Shown piece by piece: positions 35,901-44,344 of a DNA stretch of 62,060 bases (position 1 is the first letter of the stretch; each line of letters begins with the position of its first letter). The position numbers were made by a program, and so were the translations under genes. Below the pieces are notes generated by a model that searched no databases, was not told the origin of the DNA, and saw nothing but the letters and a program-made list of their open reading frames with translations. The DNA is from Chloroflexota bacterium (GTDB lineage: Bacteria; Chloroflexota; Ktedonobacteria; Ktedonobacterales; Ktedonobacteraceae): NCBI GenBank assembly GCA_005879655.1, contig VBJK01000075.1, positions 1 through 62,060 on the forward strand. Direction: 5' to 3'.

Positions 35901-37574
35901 CTATAACGGATGCAACAGGACAGGAACTTTTTGCAATGCCGCTTCGTATAAGCTGCAAATAGCACGCTCCTGCTCTTCGTATAGCTCACGTTGTCTCAAT
36001 TCTACAACGGGAGCTAGTGTGTCGCAAGCGCGCTGCAAGGCCCTGGCGCGCTGAATAATGCATTCCCTCTCGCTATGAGCAATGGCCGGGATAGGCAGAT
36101 GTGCTAAGACATGCTGTTCGATCTGCGGCTGTATCCATTTATACGCCGTATATAAAACATAGACATACGTACGTAGCAAGCGCGAATTCAACAGGGCCAG
36201 CAAGAAATATAAGTCGTCCAAATCTTGCTTTTCATGACCGCGCAAAGTGAGTGTGTACAGCGTTTGCAGCACAACGTGTCCATGTACATCTAATGCCGCT
36301 TGCAGGCGGTCAGTGCTCTTCACCACCAACAATTTCGGAGCTTGGTAGCGTACCAGCGGTTTTTCAACGCCACTGCGCTCGATACAACAAGGACCTATAG
36401 GCGTGCCATAAGGCCGCACATCAACACCACCACGTAAGACGGGATAGCAGTCATGTCCGTCAACTGGACACTGCTCGTGCAGCAAACGGCTATCCTTCCT
36501 TAGTTCTTCGCCGCGTCGAATCAGCACAAGCTGACTCAGTCGTACAAAGCGCTCATCTGTCGGCGAGGCGTAAAGCTGCTCGTATAAGCTGGCAATCAGT
36601 GTCCCCTGCATATTGCTGAGCAGGTAACGCAACTCTGCGGCAGGCTGAGCTGAAAGCAGCGCTTGCGCTATGCTTTTAACGTGGCCAGCTACAGTATATT
36701 CATCTCGTGGCACATATCTATCTAGGACTGCGTACCTTTCCAACACCGCAGGAACAATACCCACCAATCCGCTAGTATTGTGCTTCCATTGGCCACGTAA
36801 CCAAGCAACTTGGTGAAGACGAGCTGGCGGACGCTTTTGAGCCACAATGACCACCGCTCCAACATAGGCCGGGAAAACGTTCGCTAGGTGCCAGAGCTGA
36901 TGAATCGTCGTCTCCTGTAGCAAGCGCTGACGTTCCTGCGTAGCATTCACCCGCGCCAGCACCGAATCAGGCAGTACCAGAGCAATCCAGCCACCTGGAC
37001 GGACAATTTGTAAAGCTAGTTCAATAAAAAATAGATAACTATCAGCCTGTCCGCGTTGCCGTGCCGAACGATAGCCACTCAGATCATTATTTTTTGCCGC
37101 AAGATAGGGAGGATTCGCCAGGAAGATATCAACATTCTGACATTGCCGCCAGGGAAAGGTCAGTCCATCAGCTTGATGAATGTGTAAACGAGGCACCTCT
37201 CTGCAAGAAGCAGTGGGCAGCAGATGAGCAGTGGTGAGCAGGGCATACAAATGCATCTCCGCGAGAAAGCAAGACACAGGATCAGGGTCAAAGCCCCATA
37301 CATTGTGCTCTATAGTCTCCAACAAATCTTGATCGGAGAGACCGACCTTACGACCATAAGCAAGCAAACGCTGCACCACCTGCGCCAAAAAATTGCCACT
37401 GCCACACGCTGGATCAATTACACGCAAATGCCTGAGATCCTCTTCAGGCTTATAACCACAGGCTTCCAATATCTGTCCAATCAGCAAAGGCGGAGTCGAA
37501 AAATGACCCCGCCTCTTACGCTCGTACAGCGGCAAGCCCGACTCGTACCAACTGAGGATATCATTCGATATCAT
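35901..37574 (-). CDS. Adenine-N6 DNA methyltransferase (orphan, TaqI/Eco57I-like)
   Basis: The 557-residue enzyme methylates adenine in DNA. Motif I (VIDPACGSGNFLAQV), the NPPYL catalytic motif and the preceding GHFSTPPLLIGQIL are clear; about 300 residues follow that would form the target-recognition domain (RYQAPKLLVVKSTDRLQAAL, LNSRLLRTYVYVLY). There is no nuclease domain fused to it and no restriction gene beside it, so it is an orphan, perhaps regulatory or a relic. It ends 15 bp after compound repeat B and starts 7 bp from the rnc stop, on the same strand. Confidence 0.85.
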   Translation of the reverse strand: MISNDILSWYESGLPLYERKRRGHFSTPPLLIGQILEACGYKPEEDLRHLRVIDPACGSGNFLAQVVQRLLAYGRKVGLSDQDLLETIEHNVWGFDPDPVSCFLAEMHLYALLTTAHLLPTASCREVPRLHIHQADGLTFPWRQCQNVDIFLANPPYLAAKNNDLSGYRSARQRGQADSYLFFIELALQIVRPGGWIALVLPDSVLARVNATQERQRLLQETTIHQLWHLANVFPAYVGAVVIVAQKRPPARLHQVAWLRGQWKHNTSGLVGIVPAVLERYAVLDRYVPRDEYTVAGHVKSIAQALLSAQPAAELRYLLSNMQGTLIASLYEQLYASPTDERFVRLSQLVLIRRGEELRKDSRLLHEQCPVDGHDCYPVLRGGVDVRPYGTPIGPCCIERSGVEKPLVRYQAPKLLVVKSTDRLQAALDVHGHVVLQTLYTLTLRGHEKQDLDDLYFLLALLNSRLLRTYVYVLYTAYKWIQPQIEQHVLAHLPIPAIAHSERECIIQRARALQRACDTLAPVVELRQRELYEEQERAICSLYEAALQKVPVLLHPL

Positions 37575-37581
37575 CGGCTAC

Positions 37582-38298
37582 TCAAATCGCATCTTTCTTA
37601 TTCATCATTTCAAGAGCCTCGCGCGCCGCTAAGCGACCAGCTTCTTTAATACTCGAAGCTCTGCCTATACCGAGGAGGAAATCCTGCTCGAAGACACCTA
37701 CTCGGAAAACACGATCATTGTTACGACCACTCTGCTCCAAGACGCGATAACGTGGCAAACAGCCAGAGCGCTGCAACACAATCTTCTGTAATCGTCCCTT
37801 AGGATTGGTATCCAGCGAGTGCTGACTGATCTGCCTGACCATCGGCAAGATCGTACGCTTAACGAACTCGCGTGCCACGTCCGGTCCCTGGTCAATATGG
37901 ATAGCACCAACGACAGCTTCCAATACATCGGCGCAGAGCGAGTCACGAGAACGCTCATTGAACGTACGCAGATTAGCAACGTCCACTCGAATGTACGGGA
38001 ACAGCCCCAACTGCTGCCCAATTCTGGCAAAGACACGACGACTGACCACCTCTGACTTGAGCGTTGTCATCTCGCCCTCGGTAGCATTGGGGTAATTACG
38101 ATAGATATGCTCAACTACATGAGCACCAATGATAGCATCACCCAAAAATTCAAGTGTATCGTACGAATCGCGCACAGCAGTCTCTGAGCAGCATGAATGA
38201 TGTGTTACTGCACGTTGCAACAACGAGCGATCATGAAATGTTACCTGCAACAATGCTTCTAATGCCGCAAGGTTATCAATAGGATCTATGTCTGCCAT
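37582..38298 (-). CDS. rnc: Ribonuclease III
   Basis: RNase III cuts double-stranded RNA in rRNA and mRNA processing. The catalytic signature YDTLEFLGDAIIGAHVVEHI gives the first Glu and Asp, and CADVLEAVVGAIHIDQG the second pair. The C-terminal double-stranded-RNA-binding domain ends with KEAGRLAAREALEMM. Length 238 residues is typical. The start could also lie at 38319 or 38325 upstream; I prefer MADIDPIDN at 38298. Downstream on the same strand is the DNA methyltransferase. Confidence 0.93.
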   Translation of the reverse strand: MADIDPIDNLAALEALLQVTFHDRSLLQRAVTHHSCCSETAVRDSYDTLEFLGDAIIGAHVVEHIYRNYPNATEGEMTTLKSEVVSRRVFARIGQQLGLFPYIRVDVANLRTFNERSRDSLCADVLEAVVGAIHIDQGPDVAREFVKRTILPMVRQISQHSLDTNPKGRLQKIVLQRSGCLPRYRVLEQSGRNNDRVFRVGVFEQDFLLGIGRASSIKEAGRLAAREALEMMNKKDAI

Positions 38299-38460
38299 GA
38301 TGGCATTATTATATCTCATGAGCAAGAGAGATGTATCAGGATATCATTCTTTGTCTTTAGCCAGGAGAAACGTTCGGTTGCCTACATATTTTTCTATCAT
38401 ACTACATAAATAGCAAGGAATGGTTAGATCATCCAAGCTCGGCAAGAGCTACTTAGCCTC

Positions 38461-38581
38461 CTAGTGCAGAAGCCCAAAATGTTTTGGGGAATGGGAAAAT
38501 TTGGGGACACCCCAAGCTCCGCCAGGGTGGCTTCGCCCCCTGGCCCCCCAATCCCTATTGGCTCTTGTATTTTTGCACTAG
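38461..38581. mobile_element. MITE-like element, copy 2 (CTAGTGCA ends)
   Basis: CTAGTGCAGAAGCCC ... TTTTTGCACTAG, 121 bp, flanked by one extra matching C and G. The core TTTGGGGACACCCCAA is at 38500-38515. Oriented opposite to copies 1 and 4. Lies about 140 bp before the CopC-CopD gene. Confidence 0.8.
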
Positions 38582-38719
38582 GAAGCTATGCTATAATGTG
38601 GGACAAGCAAGTACACCTATTAGCACCTAAAACACTACTATTTATAGCTTAGTGCATGGCATCACATGCATGGAAGTGAATATATAGCTAGAAACTCTGA
38701 TGAGATCGGACATGAACCT

Positions 38720-40645
38720 ATGAAATCTGTATGGCATATCCACTCGCTGCATCGGTTCGTCGTGATCGCTCTGCCGCTTGCCATGGCACTGATATTTTTA
38801 CTGCCAATGCCGAGTGAAGCGCATGCGGTCCTGTTGCGCTCAGATCCGGCTGATGGTGCGTTGCTCTATAGCGCGCCTACGCAGGTACGTATGTGGTTTA
38901 GTGAGGATCTGAACCCCACGTTTAGCACTGCTCAGGTCATGAATCGTAGTCAGCAACATGTTGATATACAGAATGCACATGTTACGACCCAGGATGCCCG
39001 CGAAATCGATGTCTCGCTACAAGCCAATCTCTCCCCAGGTGTGTACATCGTGCTCTGGCGTACTCAATCGGCTAATGATGGACATGTGCTTAGTGGCTCA
39101 TTCCTCTTTAATTTTGCCGCAGCGGACGGCTCTGTTCCAGGGGTAGGTAATGCCAGCATAGGGACTAATCCGCTCAGCACAAATACCAGAGCTGGTCAAC
39201 TTGACGGACCAACGCTCTTCAGCTTCGTCATGATTACGCTCGTCGAGCTGGCTGTAGTCTTTTGGGTTGGCGCGCAGCTCTGGCGTACCTTTGCCATGCC
39301 GCCAGCAGAAGAAAGTGCAGCGGACACTACCATTCAGCAACGTGGCATGCAGCGCTTTGAGCGTCTTTTCTCCGTACCTGTGTTGCTGGTTATCCTGCTA
39401 GCGAATATCGGCGTGCTACTTGGACAAGGTCTGGTGCTCACAGCAGGTCGCTGGGACCAGGCAATCGCTCCCTCACTCCTGCTTAATCTCGCTAGCAATG
39501 GACGCTTCGGGACATACTGGATCATGCGTGAGGCTGTCGTTCTGCTCGCGCTACTCTGTGCCGTCTATGTCTTACTGGTCAAACAACGCTCGCACATCAT
39601 CAATGAAGTGCTCTCATGGGCAAATTTCGTGCTCGGTCTGGCACTACTCATCGCCGTCGCGCTCTCCGGGCACGCTGCGGCAGTCGATAAAAATGTCGTC
39701 GTGTATGCCGTGTTGGTAGACTGGCTACACCTGTTAGCTGCTGCCTTGTGGATTGGCGGCATGATGTACATCTCTGCTATCTATCTGCCAGTTCTGCAAG
39801 GCTATCTCTTAGAGGAGCGCATCGATTCACTGCTCTCGACACTAGCATGTTTCTCGCCTATGGCCGTCACCGGCGTTATCGTGATGGCAATCAGTGGTCC
39901 GTTTAATGCTACCATGCATATGACCGCGTTCGGACAATTACTGAACACGGCGTATGGCCGTACACTCGATGTCAAGGTAACGCTTGTGGCAGCATTGTTA
40001 GTCACCAGCGCTATTCACGTGGGTTTGTTCCGTCCACAGCTGGTTAGGGATTACCAAAAATACCGTGCATCATTAGCGAGTACGCCACAGCAAGAGAGTG
40101 AAGAGAAAGAGATCACTACAGAGAATGTAGATTATCTGCAACAGCAACGACGCCTGCAAGCACAGATCACACAGCAAACCGCACGCATGGTCAGTATCCT
40201 GCGTTGGGAGCCGTTTCTGGGTATTGCCGTGCTAATCTGCACCGGTTTATTAAACATCTTTGCGGGAACTCTTGCACCAACTACAGTACCAATACAACAA
40301 CCATCCACGCAGCCCAGACCGTATATAACAACGGTACAAACAACTGACAAACAGTTTACAGTCAAATTAGTTGTCTCACCCAATCGCTTCGGCCCTAATG
40401 TGTTCACGGCTCAAGTAACCGATAGTACAGGCAAACCAGATACCAACGTTGGTGTCTCCCTCTACGTGTCAATGTTAGATATGGATATGGGTACGACTAC
40501 TATCAACTTACAACCCGATGATAAAGGGGGCTTTAGTGGCGGTGGAAATCTCGATATGGGCGGCAATTGGCAGCTACGTATTCAGATACGTACACCTGAT
40601 AATACACTACACGAAACAAAAGTTCAAATCTTTGCGTCTTGGTAA
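38720..40645 (+). CDS. CopC-CopD fusion protein, copper handling
   Basis: The 641-residue protein starts with a signal peptide ending in SEAHA, then the CopC domain (HAVLLRSDPADGALL, the N-terminal His that binds Cu(II), and TQSANDGHVLSGSFLFNFA). The CopD membrane domain follows with eight or so helices and the conserved HLLAAALWIGG region. A third domain of about 100 residues (RPYITTVQTTDKQFTVKLVV ... NTLHETKVQIF) resembles the YtkA-like beta-sandwich often attached to CopC proteins. It imports or buffers copper at the membrane. Upstream ATG at 38666 has no ribosome-binding site; 38720 gives a proper signal. MITE copies lie on both sides. Confidence 0.85.
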   Translation: MKSVWHIHSLHRFVVIALPLAMALIFLLPMPSEAHAVLLRSDPADGALLYSAPTQVRMWFSEDLNPTFSTAQVMNRSQQHVDIQNAHVTTQDAREIDVSLQANLSPGVYIVLWRTQSANDGHVLSGSFLFNFAAADGSVPGVGNASIGTNPLSTNTRAGQLDGPTLFSFVMITLVELAVVFWVGAQLWRTFAMPPAEESAADTTIQQRGMQRFERLFSVPVLLVILLANIGVLLGQGLVLTAGRWDQAIAPSLLLNLASNGRFGTYWIMREAVVLLALLCAVYVLLVKQRSHIINEVLSWANFVLGLALLIAVALSGHAAAVDKNVVVYAVLVDWLHLLAAALWIGGMMYISAIYLPVLQGYLLEERIDSLLSTLACFSPMAVTGVIVMAISGPFNATMHMTAFGQLLNTAYGRTLDVKVTLVAALLVTSAIHVGLFRPQLVRDYQKYRASLASTPQQESEEKEITTENVDYLQQQRRLQAQITQQTARMVSILRWEPFLGIAVLICTGLLNIFAGTLAPTTVPIQQPSTQPRPYITTVQTTDKQFTVKLVVSPNRFGPNVFTAQVTDSTGKPDTNVGVSLYVSMLDMDMGTTTINLQPDDKGGFSGGGNLDMGGNWQLRIQIRTPDNTLHETKVQIFASW

Positions 40646-40678
40646 TGAGAAAGAGATTATCCGCTCTTGTGTTTTTGC

Positions 40679-40784
40679 ACTAGCGCACAAGCACGAGACC
40701 GTTTAGGGAGAGGGAAAATTTGGAGACACCCCAAACCCCGAAAGGCGAGGCTTCGCCAAATGCCACCCCCAATCCCTATCGCTT
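40679..40784. mobile_element. MITE-like element, copy 3 (degenerate)
   Basis: Starts CTAGCGCACAAGCACGAGACC, corresponding to CTAGTGCATAATCCCAAAACC in the other copies, and has the core TTTGGAGACACCCCAAACCC (40719-). The right terminal repeat is lost. Same orientation as copy 2, so the two flank the CopC-CopD gene. Confidence 0.6.
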
Positions 40785-40816
40785 ATAGCTATTACGTTTG
40801 TGGGGGATATATTCAT

Positions 40817-41884
40817 ATGAAACTGCCATTACGGCGACCAGTGCCAGCTGGGTGGTTTTTGTCCTTTCTTTCTTGCCTGCTCATCTTACTACTCGCCAGC
40901 TGTGCCGATAACACGACGGCAACACCAGAGGAGCAACCACGCGTCAATGGCTTTGGTACAGCGGCAAACCACCCCCATGCGCTACTGGCATTTCCCAATC
41001 ACGTCATAGTATTAGCAACACACTATGGCCTGTTTCGCTCGCAAGACGACGGGGCGAGTTGGACAGAAGTGGCGGGTGGTGCTAATCAGCTAATGGAAGG
41101 CTTGATGACGTACTCGCTTACCAGTAGCCCACCCGATAACCAGCGTATCTACGTTGCAACCCAACTTGCCACCAAAGACCACAAGGGAACACTTGGCCTT
41201 TACACCAGTGGAGATCAGGGCCGTACCTGGAAGCTCTCAGCCAGCGAGGAGAGTCTGGGCACGATCTACCTGGCGCAAGCTGGCAACGAAAATCCAGATC
41301 AGGTCTTTGTTTACCTGAATGCCCTTGGTCCACTAGGACTCAAGATGAGCATGGATAATGGGCAACACTTCAGTAGTACGGGTGCACTTCCATTTGGCGA
41401 TGTTGCAGCACTGCTCGCCCTTCCTGACATGCCAGGACAATTATTAGCCAGTAGCAGCAACGGCTTAGCTCGTAGCCAGGACGGCGGTATTCATTGGGAA
41501 CTCATGAAAGGGATCAAGGGCGGCATCTTCGGTCTGACCACCGCTGGTCCTCATAGTCCAATTTATGCCTGGGGAGATGCCGGTGTCTACCGTTCAAGCG
41601 ATGGCGGCAAGACCTTCACGCTAGTCTATACGCAGTCAGCCCTCAATTCTCTGACGGTCTCACCTACCCAACCACAGACGCTCTACGGAAAAACGGGTAC
41701 AGCCATCTATCGCAGCACAGACGGCGGACAGTCCTGGACGCGCCTGCCATCGATCAAAGGGAATCTTTATAACGTGGTAGCTGATCCAAATGATCCAGCA
41801 CAGGTCTATCTTTCGCTCTCCTACCCTACAGAGGTCCATCGCTTTCGTCCGAGTGGGTGGACATCGCTGACACCAAAACCGTAG
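40817..41884 (+). CDS. Lipoprotein with BNR/Asp-box repeats (beta-propeller)
   Basis: The 355-residue protein has a lipoprotein signal ending LLLASCADN. The mature part contains at least four Asp-box repeats (SQDDGASWTEV, SGDQGRTWKLS, SQDGGIHWELM, SSDGGKTFTLV, STDGGQSWTRL), giving a beta-propeller like sialidases and the photosystem assembly factor Ycf48. No catalytic residues are evident, so a binding or scaffolding role is likelier. ATG at 40817 with GGGGGATATATTCAT before it; the frame open from 40667 crosses the MITE. Follows copCD on the same strand. Confidence 0.8.
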   Translation: MKLPLRRPVPAGWFLSFLSCLLILLLASCADNTTATPEEQPRVNGFGTAANHPHALLAFPNHVIVLATHYGLFRSQDDGASWTEVAGGANQLMEGLMTYSLTSSPPDNQRIYVATQLATKDHKGTLGLYTSGDQGRTWKLSASEESLGTIYLAQAGNENPDQVFVYLNALGPLGLKMSMDNGQHFSSTGALPFGDVAALLALPDMPGQLLASSSNGLARSQDGGIHWELMKGIKGGIFGLTTAGPHSPIYAWGDAGVYRSSDGGKTFTLVYTQSALNSLTVSPTQPQTLYGKTGTAIYRSTDGGQSWTRLPSIKGNLYNVVADPNDPAQVYLSLSYPTEVHRFRPSGWTSLTPKP

Positions 41885-41928
41885 ATGCGCAATTTATTGC
41901 GCCAGGATAAAGAAGAAGCGCCACTATC

Positions 41929-43095
41929 ATGATCGTCAAAATATATCGTTGGCTGATACAGCCATTATATTCTGTAATACTATTAGCGCTCTTTTCAACG
42001 CTAGCGCCACTATCACCTGTCGTATTAGCGGATGGTGGTGCGCCCAACCTTGCATACGTTGCAGGAACCGCCAAAGGGGTTAGCGTGATCGACGTTGCCC
42101 AACAAAAGATCACTAGCACGATCAACGTGCCATCCGACGCAAACATGATTCTACTGAGCTTAGATGGGCGTTATCTCTACGCAACTGAAGCCCAGCAGGG
42201 CCGTGTTGCGGTCATCGCTGCGAAAACAGGGGAACTGCTGTGTACAGCAGACGTGCCAGGGAAGCCCTCACTACTAGCAGCCGATGTCATCTCTGGTACC
42301 TTTTTTGCTGCTGGTAATGGTGCAGCAAGCGTCAGCCAGATCGATCCTGGCAATTGCAGCATCAAGCACACCTTCGCCACCAGTGGGCCGGTCTACGGCA
42401 TGTATGTTGCAGCCGTTGCCTCTTCGCTCTCCCCCGATACGGGCAACCAGCTCTGGATCGCCAATGGCAACCAGCTCAGCATCTTTGACGATCTCAAGTA
42501 CACCCAGATCGGGAGCATCACTATTGCAGGAGGCCCTGGCTACGTCACCATCCCGCCCGGTGCCACCGTATACACCACGACACGCGATGGTAACGTTGTG
42601 GCCGTAGATCTCAACTCGCACAAGCTGCTCACGCTCATCTCAGGTAGCAAATATGGTCCTATGGACTATGATGCTAGCACCGGCGAGATCTACGTACCCG
42701 ACTTGCAGAATAATCAACTTGTCGTGCTAGCGCCAGTCAACGCAGGCTTTGCGCCGCCACCGGAGCCGAGCCGCACCATCAAAATTGGTGTGCAACCGAG
42801 ATCAATTGCGATAACCAACGATGGTGCACTTGGCTTTGTCGCATTACAGGGTGGCAACGTTGCCATGATTGATATTCCCAGTCGCCAGACCATCACGACA
42901 TTCTTCGTGGGTGGTGAGCCACAGTTCATCATCACTGGCCTCTACCCGCCACCCGTTGGGACAACACCACAACAAACATCCACCTGGCAAATTGTCGTTA
43001 GCATTATGGGTTATCTCTTCGTGATTGTGCTATTGATTGTACCGTTATTTCTGTATCGTCGCTACATAAAGAAGACTCGTCAGGCTGAAGGATGA
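41929..43095 (+). CDS. Membrane-anchored YVTN-type beta-propeller protein
   Basis: The 388-residue protein begins with a signal/anchor (YSVILLALFSTLAPLSPVVLA) and has propeller blades like the YVTN family: LAYVAGTAKGVSVIDVAQQK, SLDGRYLYATEAQQGRVAVI, YVTIPPGATVYTTTRDGNVVAV, and NDGALGFVALQGGNVAMI. A C-terminal membrane helix (IVVSIMGYLFVIVLLIVPLFLY) and basic tail fix it to the membrane. Partner unknown. It follows the BNR lipoprotein by 44 bp and forms a surface-protein group with copCD. Confidence 0.78.
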   Translation: MIVKIYRWLIQPLYSVILLALFSTLAPLSPVVLADGGAPNLAYVAGTAKGVSVIDVAQQKITSTINVPSDANMILLSLDGRYLYATEAQQGRVAVIAAKTGELLCTADVPGKPSLLAADVISGTFFAAGNGAASVSQIDPGNCSIKHTFATSGPVYGMYVAAVASSLSPDTGNQLWIANGNQLSIFDDLKYTQIGSITIAGGPGYVTIPPGATVYTTTRDGNVVAVDLNSHKLLTLISGSKYGPMDYDASTGEIYVPDLQNNQLVVLAPVNAGFAPPPEPSRTIKIGVQPRSIAITNDGALGFVALQGGNVAMIDIPSRQTITTFFVGGEPQFIITGLYPPPVGTTPQQTSTWQIVVSIMGYLFVIVLLIVPLFLYRRYIKKTRQAEG

Positions 43096-43112
43096 ATCAT
43101 TTCATAGCATGT

Positions 43113-43204
43113 GTTACCCATACCGTAGGTGCGCAATTTATTGCGCCAGCGCCACGAGCAAAGAAAACAGGCACAATAAATTGCGCACCTACGGTATGGG
43201 TAAC
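43113..43204. repeat. 92-nt inverted repeat of the GCGCAATTTATTGCG family
   Basis: 31-bp perfect arms (43113-43143 and 43174-43204) beginning GTTACCCATACCGTAGGTGC. The central part repeats the element at 11146-11214. It follows the propeller gene and may end its transcript. Confidence 0.85.
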
Positions 43205-43319
43205 AACTCTCCTCAGTGCAAAAATTTGTGCTATCTTGACTGACTATCTTGGATAATGGCATACTTCTATAATAGAACGTATGTCATTATCTAATAGGAT
43301 AGAGGTTTGAACGCTAAGT

Positions 43320-43907
43320 ATGAAAAAACGTGGTAAGCAAAAAGCTGTTTCAGCATTCAAGTCGCATCAGAGCGCAACAATATCTCTGGAGTCCGTCCTT
43401 CAAGATGCTCGCACATTTCCCATTATCGAATGCTGGATCAGTGCCGACTGGGAGGCAGGCTCAGGACTGGTACAGATTATTGTAGCTCGTCAGCAACCTA
43501 ATGGGAAAATCTGTTGCGGGGTCTACCTTGTAGACAAGTTCTGTCTGGGACTTAAAGATACCTTTGCTAAAGTAAATCTGTCCCTTGATCGCTATAAGGA
43601 TGTCTACGATAGAATTGCCAGCCGACAACCGCTGAAAGAATGTTCAGTTGAATTAGTGCATCAAATGATTTACAGTGCTATCGAGTATGGAGCGCGTTTT
43701 GGCTTTACACCCCAAAGAGACTTTGCCCAATCGCAATACGTATTAGAACCCCATGGCGAACTGGATGAACCTTATCGCATAACGTTCGGACAAAATGGGA
43801 AGCCCCTGTTTATTGCCGGGCCATATGACGATACGGAACAGATCTTGCAGCAGTTAGACAAGACAGCTGGACCTGGGAAGTATGATTATATAGCACCTCC
43901 GCTCTAA
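43320..43907 (+). CDS. Conserved protein of unknown function (195 residues)
   Basis: The protein has a basic N-terminus (MKKRGKQKAVSAFKSHQ), then ECWISADWEAGSGLVQIIVA, QPNGKICCGVYLVDKFCLGLKD and later GPYDDTEQILQQL. I recall proteins with the phrase GVYLVDxxCLGVKD as widespread and unassigned, often near SEC-C motifs. No membrane segment. A broken second copy of the central segment is at 47908. ATG at 43320; a perfect 96-bp palindrome starts 14 bp after the stop. Confidence 0.65.
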   Translation: MKKRGKQKAVSAFKSHQSATISLESVLQDARTFPIIECWISADWEAGSGLVQIIVARQQPNGKICCGVYLVDKFCLGLKDTFAKVNLSLDRYKDVYDRIASRQPLKECSVELVHQMIYSAIEYGARFGFTPQRDFAQSQYVLEPHGELDEPYRITFGQNGKPLFIAGPYDDTEQILQQLDKTAGPGKYDYIAPPL

Positions 43908-43920
43908 GTCAGATCGTCTC

Positions 43921-44016
43921 CAAAAGTACAGAAAAAAGATGTGCTAGTGTAGAAGCAGCAACAGACAGCTGTCTGTTGCTGCTTCTACACTAGCACATCT
44001 TTTTTCTGTACTTTTG
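43921..44016. terminator. 96-bp perfect palindrome with no spacer
   Basis: 48-bp arms (43921-43968 and 43969-44016) are exact reverse complements with nothing between them, starting CAAAAGTACAGAAAAAAGAT. The right arm contains TCTTTTTT, so transcripts from either direction meet a hairpin with U-rich stretch. Stops the 195-residue gene by position. The following 328 bp (44017-44344) are AT-rich and hold no gene. Confidence 0.85.
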
Positions 44017-44344
44017 CGTGTTTAGCTTTTATAGCGCTTAATTTACTCAATAATTTGCATCTTTGTAGTCTTGAAAGTGACTTAGTAAAATTCTCGGTCG
44101 TTTGTCAACAAATATTGCTTGCGTACATATTGACGTATATTAATCTCATGTGGTAGTATATAACGATGTGAAGCATAGAGAAAATTTTCTATAGTTGACT
44201 GAATTTAACCAAATGAGTGCGTAAGATTTTAAATAAGTAACTTTTTTAAGAAAAGGTATTGAATTGCAAAAAATGAACAAATAGCAATATATGTATAACT
44301 TAGGCATTGCCATCATATTTCTGTTATTGTAAAGGAGTTTACTT

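Noticed and set aside
40667..40816. N-terminal extension of the BNR lipoprotein
   Set aside because: It crosses the degenerate MITE and would hide the lipoprotein signal that starts at 40817.
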